Assembly (NCBI GenBank): GCA_024635465.1
Contig: JAGXIS010000021.1
Location: 1 to 5,376 of the forward strand
Length of the DNA: 5,376 nt
DNA from: Bacteroidota bacterium
GTDB lineage: Bacteria; Bacteroidota; Rhodothermia; Balneolales; Balneolaceae
Direction: 5' to 3'
Under the pieces are notes generated by a model. The model ran no database searches. It saw nothing but the letters and a program-made list of their open reading frames with translations, and was not told the origin of the DNA. Made by a program: the position numbers and the translations under genes. The first letter of the stretch is position 1. Every line of letters begins with the position of its first letter. Shown one piece after another: positions 1 to 5,376 of the stretch.

Positions 1-915
1 ATTTTAGCCTATTCCTGTAATATTGGAGGTATCGCCACTTTAATCGGCACACCTCCTAATGCATTAATGGCCGGCTATATGCTTGAAACCTATGGTGTAG
101 AGATAGGTTTTGGTCAGTGGATGATGGTCGGACTCCCACTGGTAATTATATCACTTCCATTGGTCTATTTAAGTCTTACAAAATTAGTATATCCCATAAA
201 ATTAAAGATTATTCCCGGAGGATATGGAATCATTAAGGCACAATTAGACAAAGCCGGTAAGATGTCAAGCCCTGAAAAAATGGTTGCCATTGTATTTTTC
301 ACAGTTGCCCTTTTATGGATCACCAGACCCTTACTTGAATCTACAATACCAAATATATCGGATACCGGGATTGCCATATTTGGTGCGGTTTTGATGTTTC
401 TATTACCGGTGAATTTTAAAAAATTGGAATTCGTACTAACATGGGATGATGCAAAAAGACTTCCGTGGGAGGTACTTATACTTTTCGGTGGCGGACTTAG
501 TCTGGCAGCAGCAATTACTACAACGGGATTGGCAGACTGGATTGGTCAGTCACTGCAAGTTTTAGACTTTTTGCCACTGTTGATGCTTATCATTTTATCC
601 CTCTTTGTGATCATTTTTCTGACTGAAGTGACCAGCAACACGGCGACAGCTGCCGCATTTTTACCAATATTAGCCTCCGTAGCTATTGCAATGGGCTTTG
701 ATCCATTATTACTGGTGATACCGGCCACGATTGGGGCAAGTTGTGCATTCATGTTACCTGTTGCTACACCTCCAAATGCCATCGTCTATGGAAGTGGTTA
801 CGTTAGTATTCCACAAATGGCAAAGGCAGGTTTCTACTTAAATATTTTAATGATATTCGTAACCACTGCTATTGTCTATCTTATGGCCGGATATGTATTT
901 GGGATTGATTTATGA
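1..915 (+). CDS. DASS/SLC13 family sodium:dicarboxylate (or sulfate) symporter, C-terminal part
   Basis: Inner-membrane secondary transporter that couples Na+ entry to uptake of a divalent anion such as a dicarboxylate or sulfate. The frame is open from base 1, so the true start lies upstream; 304 residues are visible out of the 450-600 usual for the family. At visible residues 4-20 is the conserved AYSCNIGG...GTPPN hairpin of the first structural repeat. The second repeat carries TEVTSNTATAA, with the Na+-binding SNT at residues 212-214, followed by ASCAFMLPVATPPNAIV with TPPN at 256-259, which fits the sodium:sulfate symporter signature. Several hydrophobic helices surround these motifs. 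The first SNT motif would lie upstream of the window and cannot be checked. The stop TGA lies 2 bp from the stop of the convergent gntR gene. Family assignment is firm; the transported anion cannot be told from sequence. Confidence 0.95.
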   Translation: MLAYSCNIGGIATLIGTPPNALMAGYMLETYGVEIGFGQWMMVGLPLVIISLPLVYLSLTKLVYPIKLKIIPGGYGIIKAQLDKAGKMSSPEKMVAIVFFTVALLWITRPLLESTIPNISDTGIAIFGAVLMFLLPVNFKKLEFVLTWDDAKRLPWEVLILFGGGLSLAAAITTTGLADWIGQSLQVLDFLPLLMLIILSLFVIIFLTEVTSNTATAAAFLPILASVAIAMGFDPLLLVIPATIGASCAFMLPVATPPNAIVYGSGYVSIPQMAKAGFYLNILMIFVTTAIVYLMAGYVFGIDL

Positions 916-917
916 GA

Positions 918-1283
918 TTAATCCTCAAACCCTTTTTTATGATAAGCTGACTTCAAATCTTCAATCGTGAAATCCAGCTGATCCATATCTTTGAAAAGAT
1001 GAGGTAGTTTATTGTTAACAAACTCTCTTCGTTTTTTTTCTTTAACAATTTCAAATGCTTTCTTATCTACGAAATAACCAACGCCTCGTTGATTGTAAAG
1101 GACACCTTCTTCCTGCAGTTCGTGAAACGCACGTATCGCCGTGTTTGGGTTAACCTCCATCTGAATGGCAATTTCTCTGACAGATGGAATTCTATCACTG
1201 GTTTGCCACTCTTTCGTCATGATCTGATCACAGAAAAAATCAATTATTTGTAAATAGATGGGTCTGTTTTCATTAAAGTTCAT
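918..1283 (-). CDS. YtrA-subfamily GntR transcriptional repressor
   Basis: Small DNA-binding regulator of 121 residues, the usual length of the YtrA subfamily: a winged helix-turn-helix with only a short C-terminal helical tail instead of a large ligand domain. The N-terminus has the family opening RPIYLQIIDFFCDQI, then IPSVREIAIQMEVNPNTAIRAFHELQEEGV as the recognition region, then the wing RGVGYFV. The chosen start (ATG at 1283-1281) places this motif at residue 8 and has an AGGTGG ribosome site at 1288-1293, 4 nt upstream. An in-frame ATG at 1349 would add 22 residues unlike the family and lying inside the upstream gene. The start overlaps the stop of the membrane-protein gene by one base (TAATG), so translation is probably coupled. 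As third gene of its operon it likely represses the operon through the palindrome at 2925-2950; this is inferred. Confidence 0.93.
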   Translation of the reverse strand: MNFNENRPIYLQIIDFFCDQIMTKEWQTSDRIPSVREIAIQMEVNPNTAIRAFHELQEEGVLYNQRGVGYFVDKKAFEIVKEKKRREFVNNKLPHLFKDMDQLDFTIEDLKSAYHKKGFED

Positions 1284-2056
1284 TACACCACCTGTTGTTT
1301 TTTTAAGGATACATAGGTAAGCAACAAGGCAGTCGTGGGTATGACCCATCTAAATATGGAATCAATCATTTCATTACCAGGTTCAATTGTGCTAAACTGG
1401 AATGAAAACTGTTCAAGTTCAAATAAAAAGAGATAGACCCAACCAAAAATGGTCCAAATAAAGATAAGTGAGATCATTAGTGCGATAAAGGCAGCTATCG
1501 TTTTTAGGAAGTTATTTTTTCTGAAATAGATGGCACCTAATAGAAAAAGGCTATTTAGAAAAAGATAATTCAATGCAAATTCCCAAGTTGTTGCATCGAA
1601 CGGGTTATATAGATTAAACCCGGAGAAACTACCTTCAAATATTAGTAAGATTAATGAGGATAGAAGTGATATTAAAAAAATAGATGCTATAGTAACCAAT
1701 AAGAAAATAGGCATTGTTAAAAACCAAGCTGATATAAATTTTTCAGTCGAGGTAGCAGGCAACGTCAGTGATTGAAATGCAGTTGAGGGTGTATTTAAAT
1801 CCTGGAATATGTCACTGGTTAACAATAATCCCCATAGAGTAAAAATTATGAGTGCCGTCGGAAGCAAAGACTCAAATCGGCTGACACCGGACTCGTTTAA
1901 TATATATAGTGCTGGGACCATCCAAATCACCAAAATAATTCCGATAGATGCTAAGAGTCCAATGATCCATTGGTGTTGATTTAACACGAAAGTTCTTTTA
2001 CAAAGATGATTAAATCGCGCTATTGAGAATGTATTTGTAGGATTAAGTCGGTTCAT
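1283..2056 (-). CDS. ABC transporter membrane subunit of a YtrA-type operon
   Basis: Integral inner-membrane protein of 257 residues with about six predicted helices (roughly 30-52, 64-83, 107-140, 159-178, 184-213 and 233-250), read by eye from hydrophobicity. Residues 99-111 hold LPATSTEKFISAW, a pattern recalled from Bacteroidota membrane proteins that pair with YtrA-type ABC ATPases. No periplasmic binding protein or signal peptide is present, so export or envelope-stress function is more likely than import; the substrate is unknown. Its ATG overlaps the ATPase stop by 4 bp (ATGA), with a strong TGGAGGA ribosome site. The gene ends in a TAATG overlap with gntR. An A7 run (coding strand, plus positions 1298-1304) lies seven codons from its end; a -1 slip there would read into gntR. 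Confidence 0.82.
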   Translation of the reverse strand: MNRLNPTNTFSIARFNHLCKRTFVLNQHQWIIGLLASIGIILVIWMVPALYILNESGVSRFESLLPTALIIFTLWGLLLTSDIFQDLNTPSTAFQSLTLPATSTEKFISAWFLTMPIFLLVTIASIFLISLLSSLILLIFEGSFSGFNLYNPFDATTWEFALNYLFLNSLFLLGAIYFRKNNFLKTIAAFIALMISLIFIWTIFGWVYLFLFELEQFSFQFSTIEPGNEMIDSIFRWVIPTTALLLTYVSLKKQQVV

Positions 2057-2901
2057 GATATTCCTCCATTTTGAAATACTCGGCTGAAAGACTCCGGTTG
2101 TTGAATGATACCGTTAAACAAAAGTTCAAGGTCAACGTGTGTATCATCATCACTCGATTCTTTCAGACAGATTGCAAATTGCCCCCCCAGCACATCTTCG
2201 CTGTATAAAGTTGAGCGTGTATCATCCGGTTTTAGTTTTATAAAATTGAGCTTATCACTGATGGAATTCAAGGTTTGATCAAAAATGATAGATCCGGCAT
2301 GTAATAGAGTGATTCGATCGATGAGTGTATTCAAGTCTCTTACCTGATGTGTTGAAATCACAACGCATCGGTTTTCCAAATTGGCTGCGGCTATTATTTT
2401 CCGAAATTGACTTTTTGACGGTATATCAAGTCCATTGGTAGGTTCATCCATCAATAACAGAGATACATTACTTGCCAAAGCAAAGGCAATCATAAATTTC
2501 TTACGTTGTCCATACGACAACTCAGTCAAATTTTTCCCCGTATCGATTTGAAACTCTTTCATAATTTGAGAAATTTTTTCAAAATCAAAGTCCGGGTAGA
2601 AAGGAGCCTGGATATCAATGTATCTCAGAGCATTCATTTTTGGCAGTTCGAATTGCTCGGGCAGAATAAAAAGATCGCTTAAAACTTTGGGAAGCCTCTC
2701 TCTGGCCGGTGCCTCATGAATCAAACAGTCCCCGGAATCAGGAAATAACATACCTGAAATGAGACTCAATAAAGTAGTTTTCCCGGCACCGTTCAGACCA
2801 AATAATCCATATGTATTCCCTTTTTCAAGTTTTAAATTCAACTGATTGAAAAGAGGCCGATTCTTTTTAAATGCAAACGTTAAATTTTCTATTGTGACCA
2901 T
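2053..2901 (-). CDS. ABC transporter ATP-binding protein, first gene of the YtrA-type operon
   Basis: Cytoplasmic nucleotide-binding subunit of 282 residues that powers the membrane protein encoded next to it. All motifs are present: Walker A GLNGAGKT at residues 35-42, Q-loop Q83 in LPEQFELP, ABC signature LSYGQ at 128-132, Walker B LLLMDEP at 148-154 with catalytic E153, D-loop GLD at 157-159, and switch histidine H185. The nucleotide-binding core ends near residue 215, leaving about 65 extra C-terminal residues of unknown role. The family is the CcmA/YtrB-like drug-export and bacitracin-type group. The ATG at 2901 has no good ribosome site, but the motif spacing from residue 1 is normal and a promoter lies just upstream. 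A G7 run on the coding strand (plus 2182-2188) covers codons L238 to G240; slippage would change only the C-terminal tail. Confidence 0.95.
   Translation of the reverse strand: MVTIENLTFAFKKNRPLFNQLNLKLEKGNTYGLFGLNGAGKTTLLSLISGMLFPDSGDCLIHEAPARERLPKVLSDLFILPEQFELPKMNALRYIDIQAPFYPDFDFEKISQIMKEFQIDTGKNLTELSYGQRKKFMIAFALASNVSLLLMDEPTNGLDIPSKSQFRKIIAAANLENRCVVISTHQVRDLNTLIDRITLLHAGSIIFDQTLNSISDKLNFIKLKPDDTRSTLYSEDVLGGQFAICLKESSDDDTHVDLELLFNGIIQQPESFSRVFQNGGIS
2062..2068 (-). promoter_or_regulatory. strong Shine-Dalgarno of the membrane-subunit gene
   Basis: On the minus strand TGGAGGA stands 5 nt before the ATG at 2056-2054. It lies inside the last codons of the ATPase gene and fixes the membrane protein's start at the ATGA overlap. 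It is far stronger than the sites before the ATPase, the acidic protein or anmK, which fits reinitiation within a coupled operon. Confidence 0.85.
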
Positions 2902-2924
2902 GTGAGATTGGTTTTGTTCAGTTA

Positions 2925-2950
2925 TACTGTGTCAGTATACTAATACAGTA
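2925..2950. promoter_or_regulatory. 26-bp imperfect palindrome, candidate GntR (YtrA-type) operator
   Basis: Seen directly: outer arms TACTGT (2925-2930) and ACAGTA (2945-2950) flank a perfect 8-bp palindrome AGTATACT (2934-2941). Of 13 symmetric base pairs, 11 match. A second overlapping symmetry, TATACTG-TGT-CAGTATA, spans 2924-2940. The site covers the -10 box and start region of the promoter for the ABC operon, 23 bp upstream of the ATPase ATG. A long AT-rich inverted repeat overlapping the promoter is what a dimeric GntR repressor encoded in the same operon would need. Binding by this GntR protein is an inference. Confidence 0.7.
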
Positions 2951-2962
2951 GAATAATAGCAA
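2934..2962 (-). promoter_or_regulatory. sigma70-like promoter of the ABC/gntR operon
   Basis: Read on the minus strand, -35 TTGCTA (plus 2957-2962), 17-nt spacer, -10 TATACT (plus 2934-2939). Transcription would start near 2927, giving a leader of about 25 nt. The -10 box is the centre of the palindrome, so bound repressor would block polymerase. A T9A6 tract at 2986-3000 lies upstream and could bend DNA or act as an UP-like element. If the host uses the Bacteroidota-type -7 consensus, this assignment would be weaker. Confidence 0.55.
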
Positions 2963-3115
2963 GCTCTTTGAATTGTGGGCAATAATTTTTTTTTAAAAAA
3001 GGATCTCAAAGAATAAAAAGAGTGGGGATCTTAATGAAATGTAGGGGCTACAAGGTCATATTTACATTCAATGTATAGTACATGGAATCAAACTTGATAG
3101 TGGTTAAATAGCTTA
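2951..3115. other. AT-rich intergenic region between the acidic-protein gene and the ABC operon
   Basis: No plausible gene. It holds the -35 box, a T9A6 tract (2986-3000) and an inverted pair TCTTTGA (2965-2971)/TCAAAGA (3006-3012) around that tract. It also holds a small cluster TACAT-TCA-ATGTA-TAG-TACAT (3063-3083), whose middle arm could pair with either neighbour. None is a convincing intrinsic terminator for the acidic-protein gene: stems are short and no U-run follows on the minus strand after 3063. Confidence 0.4.
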
Positions 3116-3361
3116 TCAGAGCGGGAGTAATATGATATCTTCGAAGTCAAGTTCTGCTTCTTCAAGTATGGGTTCAGCAATCTCTACGATCTCCTCTTCA
3201 GAATAATCATTGAGTCCTTCAAGCTCTACATAAAGAATATCATTTAATTCATCCACACTATAGCGTGCATCCGACGACTCAAAACTCTCTTTCAAAACCC
3301 CAACCAAATATTCAACCTCTTCTTGCCACTCGTTTATTTGGGACTCATTTGCATCGTTCAT
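3116..3361 (-). CDS. small highly acidic hypothetical protein
   Basis: Not recognised. The 81-residue product has 26 Asp/Glu and only one Lys and one Arg, a net charge near -24, with no cysteine, no signal peptide and no membrane segment, so it is probably cytoplasmic. The acidic residues sit in regularly spaced amphipathic helices (for example YSEEEIVEIAEPILEEAE, 53-70), and the sequence ends in a hydrophobic IILLPL. Only one methionine is present, which fixes the start at 3361; no clear ribosome site precedes it. It is transcribed alone: 214 bp separate it from the downstream ABC operon, which has its own promoter, and anmK is divergent. The regular charge and helix pattern favours a real gene over a chance frame. 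A role as a DNA mimic or as a binding partner of a basic protein is possible but only guessed. Confidence 0.72.
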   Translation of the reverse strand: MNDANESQINEWQEEVEYLVGVLKESFESSDARYSVDELNDILYVELEGLNDYSEEEIVEIAEPILEEAELDFEDIILLPL

Positions 3362-3525
3362 ATTTGGAAATCATTCATTAGATTCTAGTAAATTAAATAA
3401 CCGGTCATCAACGGATAGACTAAAAACAATGTAAGGAAAAGTGTTGATATCCAATACAGTATTAAAATTTTCAAAATCAAATCCAGCCCAGTATTAATTA
3501 AAAAATCAAAGCTTTAACAGATAAG
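3362..3525. promoter_or_regulatory. divergent intergenic region between the acidic-protein gene and anmK
   Basis: Must carry promoters for both divergent genes, but no clear -35/-10 pair stands out on either strand. Near its right half are two adjacent perfect inverted repeats, AATAC-A-GTATT (3453-3463) and ATTTT-C-AAAAT (3467-3477). The 9-mer AATACAGTA of the first is shared with the right arm of the operator-like palindrome at 2925-2950. CAGTATTAA recurs at 3457-3465 and 3489-3497. A regulatory role is plausible but unproven. Confidence 0.35.
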
Positions 3526-4746
3526 ATGATGAACCCATCAATCCGAAAAATTGTCAACATTGCTGAAAAAAAGGAGCGTCTTATTATTGGGCTCATGTCT
3601 GGAACTTCGTTAGATGGATTGGATATTGCGCTTTGCAGATTAAAAGGGTCCGGATTAAATATCTCTGTTTTTTTGGAGAAATTTATCACAAAACCTTACA
3701 GCACCGAATATGCTCGGGAATTGAAAAAGATTTCATCCGTGGAGAATGTCTCTCTATCCGACATCTGTTATCAACATACAAGATTGGCACACCTGCATGC
3801 AAACTGGATACTGGAGGCTCTAAAAGAGTGGGGAGTTTCAGCTTCTGATGTGGATTGTATAGCGAGTCATGGGCAAACCATTTACCACTACCCGGCGAGA
3901 GATCAGAAAAATAGTACATCTCCTATCAATAGCACACTTCAGATCGGTGATGGTGACCAACTTGCAGTGAAAACAGGTATTCTTACCATCAGTGATTTTC
4001 GCCAAAAACATACTGCCGTGGGTGGAGAAGGCGCCCCAATGGCAGGCTTGGTGGATCAAATTTTATTTCGTCATGAAACAGAATCGAGAGTTCTGCTAAA
4101 TATCGGTGGCATTGGGAATTTTACCTATTTGCCACATAGAGGGGAGACTCAGTTTAAATCGTTCACAACAGATACCGGTCCGGGAAACACTTTAATTGAT
4201 AAACTTACACAACACTTTTTTGACAAGCCTTTTGATAAAGATGCAAAAATGGCTAAATCCGGCTCTGTTGAAAACAAGCTCTTAAAAAATCTTCTTTCTG
4301 ATCCTTGGTTTGATCAAAACGAGACCAAAACTACCGGACCTGAATATTTTAGCCTCGAATGGGTGAAAAAATCTGCCCAAAAGATCGGAATCGATACGGA
4401 TGCTATACCTCCGGAAAACTTAATTCGAACCGTTACTGAACTATCCGCAATTACAATTGCAGAGAGTATCAACCTACATCTTGCTGATGGAGAAAAAGTA
4501 GAAATATATGTGAGTGGAGGAGGGGCACATAATCCATTGCTTATGAGCAGGATAAAAGAGCTCCTGCCGGCCCATCAGATTCATAATTTTAATCAATTGG
4601 GAGTTGATCCTGACGCAAAAGAAGCACTCCTGTTTGCTGTGCTGGCCAATGAAATGCTCGCAGGAGAGGGGTTTTTGATGCCGGGCCTTAAAGATGGGAA
4701 TGAGTCAGGGAGAGTAAATTTTGGGAAAATTTCATTTCCTGAATGA
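3526..4746 (+). CDS. anmK: anhydro-N-acetylmuramic acid kinase
   Basis: Cytoplasmic enzyme of peptidoglycan recycling. It cleaves the 1,6-anhydro ring of anhydro-MurNAc with water and phosphorylates it with ATP to MurNAc-6-phosphate, normally passed to the MurQ etherase. The 406 residues show the ASKHA-type kinase fold motifs in order: GLMSGTSLDG at 22-31, SHGQT at 114-118, SDFR at 156-159, AVGGEGAP at 164-171, NIGGIGN at 192-198, TTDTGPGN with D216 matching the catalytic Asp of E. coli AnmK, and VSGGGAHNPL from 329. The ORF is somewhat longer than E. coli AnmK (369 residues). Two adjacent ATGs (3526, 3529) are possible starts; neither has a good ribosome site, so 3526 is provisional. No murQ or other recycling gene is next to it. 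The last 15 codons and stop form the first unit of a 48-bp tandem repeat that continues downstream. Confidence 0.96.
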   Translation: MMNPSIRKIVNIAEKKERLIIGLMSGTSLDGLDIALCRLKGSGLNISVFLEKFITKPYSTEYARELKKISSVENVSLSDICYQHTRLAHLHANWILEALKEWGVSASDVDCIASHGQTIYHYPARDQKNSTSPINSTLQIGDGDQLAVKTGILTISDFRQKHTAVGGEGAPMAGLVDQILFRHETESRVLLNIGGIGNFTYLPHRGETQFKSFTTDTGPGNTLIDKLTQHFFDKPFDKDAKMAKSGSVENKLLKNLLSDPWFDQNETKTTGPEYFSLEWVKKSAQKIGIDTDAIPPENLIRTVTELSAITIAESINLHLADGEKVEIYVSGGGAHNPLLMSRIKELLPAHQIHNFNQLGVDPDAKEALLFAVLANEMLAGEGFLMPGLKDGNESGRVNFGKISFPE

Positions 4747-4961
4747 AATGAGTCAGGGAGAGTGAATCTTGGTAAATTTCATTTTCAAAATATTAAAAAT
4801 CAAGGAGCATGAACTTTGGATTGATTTCATTTCAAATATGATATCTAACAGAGAGAAGAAATCTTGGGGAAATATCATTTCAAGGTTGAGATATATCAGG
4901 GCGGATAAACTTCCGGAATCAGGGCGAATAAATTTCAGGAATATGTCATTTCCTAAAAGTC
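4699..4961 (+). repeat. degenerate 48-bp tandem repeat array starting in the anmK 3' end
   Basis: Hand alignment gives about five and a half units: copy 1 at 4699-4746 (coding end and stop of anmK), copy 2 from 4747, copy 3 about 4797-4841, copy 4 about 4845-4889, a half copy about 4893-4915, and copy 6 about 4916-4961. Copies 1 and 2 share the 17-mer AATGAGTCAGGGAGAGT and match at 36 of 41 aligned columns with one deletion. The later copies match copy 1 at about two thirds to three quarters of positions. Each full copy keeps a TCATTT core, and most keep TCAGGG or TTGGGG-like blocks. Translated, copy 1 reads NESGRVNFGKISFPE, copy 2 NESGRVNLGK in the same frame right after the stop, and copy 6 ESGRINFRNMSFPKS. 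The array fills the entire gap between the convergent genes. Confidence 0.85.
4729..4749 (+). other. hairpin across the anmK stop codon
   Basis: ATTTCATT (4729-4736), loop TCCTG, AATGAAAT (4742-4749): a perfect 8-bp stem with the TGA stop (4744-4746) in its right arm. It is AT-rich and has no following T-run, so it is a poor intrinsic terminator. It forms at the junction of repeat copies 1 and 2. No better terminator was seen for anmK. Confidence 0.35.
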
Positions 4962-4971
4962 AGAGCTGCAA

Positions 4972-5376
4972 TCATGAACGACTGACCCACTCAATCACCC
5001 GTTCCAACTCTGAAATTAATCGTTTCCGGATAGGTACCGATAACTCATAAATTTCCATCTGCTTTTTCACATACTCTAAACGCCCTTCCTCTGTCTCGAT
5101 TCGAATAGGTTCCAAACCATAGGACCGTACATCATAGGGGCTTGCCTGCATATCTATTTTCCTGGCTTCTACAGCGTTTAAAAATGCTTCTTTAAGTAAT
5201 TCACCCGATATCCAGGGATATAGCTTAAATGACCATTTATAGAGATCCATATTTGTATGAATGCATCCCGGCTGCTCCATCTCCTCAAAATTGTCTCTAT
5301 CCAGAGGATTTTTATTCATGGGTTTCGCTTTGTCGGTAAAGAATCGGAAGGCATCAAAATGGGTACACAGCAGGGG
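4972..5376 (-). CDS. conserved protein of the type annotated '3-methyladenine DNA glycosylase', C-terminal part
   Basis: Partial: the frame is open to the right window edge, giving 134 visible C-terminal residues of a protein that I recall as about 300 residues. The ATG at 5319 is internal, because the 19 codons before it encode the conserved block CTHFDAFRFFTDKAKP that runs on into the rest. Further conserved blocks are EQPGCIHTNMDLYKW (34-48) and DMQASPYDVRSYGLEPI (75-91) followed by IETEEGRLEYV. These match from memory a family often labelled 3-methyladenine DNA glycosylase. It does not resemble the Tag, AlkA or AAG folds that I know, so the enzymatic label may be inherited rather than shown. 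The cluster of Cys, His and Asp (C4, H6, D8, C38, H40, D44) could be an active or metal site. It converges on anmK with the repeat array between. Confidence 0.72.
   Translation of the reverse strand, partial: PLLCTHFDAFRFFTDKAKPMNKNPLDRDNFEEMEQPGCIHTNMDLYKWSFKLYPWISGELLKEAFLNAVEARKIDMQASPYDVRSYGLEPIRIETEEGRLEYVKKQMEIYELSVPIRKRLISELERVIEWVSRS

Noticed and set aside
165..782. Minus-strand open frames inside the symporter gene
   Set aside because: They are shadows of a strongly conserved transporter frame and have no family features or ribosome sites.
1284..1349. Upstream ATG extending gntR by 22 residues
   Set aside because: The extension overlaps the membrane-protein gene and is unlike the family N-terminus. 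The ATG at 1283 has its own AGGTGG site and gives the normal YtrA-type length.
2965..3012. Terminator formed by TCTTTGA/TCAAAGA around the T9A6 tract
   Set aside because: Arms are only 7 bp with a 34-nt loop, low GC and no correctly placed U-run; it overlaps the upstream promoter region of the ABC operon.
3498..4059. Other-frame open frames inside anmK
   Set aside because: They overlap the motif-complete anmK frame and show no independent protein features.
4699..4961. CRISPR array
   Set aside because: Units are contiguous with no unique spacers, are diverged from one another, and the first is protein-coding; no cas genes are present.
4769..5050. Plus-strand open frame of 93 codons after anmK
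   Set aside because: It lies in the degenerate repeat array and runs antisense into the conserved glycosylase-like gene. Its ESGRINFRNMSFPKS stretch is a copy of the AnmK tail, so it is a by-product of the repeats rather than a gene.
5317..5319. ATG as the start of the glycosylase-like gene
   Set aside because: The frame remains open to the window edge and the residues before this ATG (CTHFDAFRFF block) are conserved in the family, so it is an internal methionine.

Overview
The window looks like chromosomal DNA from a low-GC Gram-negative bacterium of the Bacteroidota/Balneolota type. This is inferred from the AT-rich composition, mostly weak Shine-Dalgarno sites, a YtrA-type GntR/ABC module whose permease resembles Bacteroidota examples, and an AnmK recycling kinase. 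No rRNA, tRNA, insertion sequence, phage gene or CRISPR array is visible, and the exact taxon cannot be fixed from the sequence alone.

Layout from left to right: (1) 1-915 (+) is the C-terminal two thirds of a DASS/SLC13 sodium:carboxylate (or sulfate) symporter, cut by the left window edge. (2) 918-2901 (-) is a compact three-gene operon read right to left: ABC ATPase, six-helix membrane protein, YtrA-type GntR repressor. The joins are ATGA and TAATG overlaps. A sigma70-like promoter at 2934-2962 overlaps a 26-bp near-palindrome at 2925-2950, the obvious candidate operator for the GntR protein. (3) 3116-3361 (-) is an unrecognised, extremely acidic 81-residue protein. (4) 3526-4746 (+) is anmK, anhydro-N-acetylmuramic acid kinase, with all family motifs intact. 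(5) 4699-4961 is a decaying tandem array of a 48-bp unit whose first copy is the last 15 codons and stop of anmK. It fills the whole gap to the next gene. (6) 4972-5376 (-) is the C-terminal part of a conserved protein usually annotated '3-methyladenine DNA glycosylase', cut by the right edge.

Functionally this is mostly ordinary housekeeping and transport: solute uptake, a self-regulated ABC exporter-like module of unknown substrate, and cell-wall recycling. The least ordinary structure is the 48-bp repeat array growing out of the 3' end of anmK. Copies 1 and 2 are nearly identical and the in-frame peptide restarts directly after the stop codon. Secondary points of interest are the long operator-like palindrome, a possible A7 slip site that would join the permease to the repressor, and the very acidic small protein. 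I did not find a convincing new multi-gene system.
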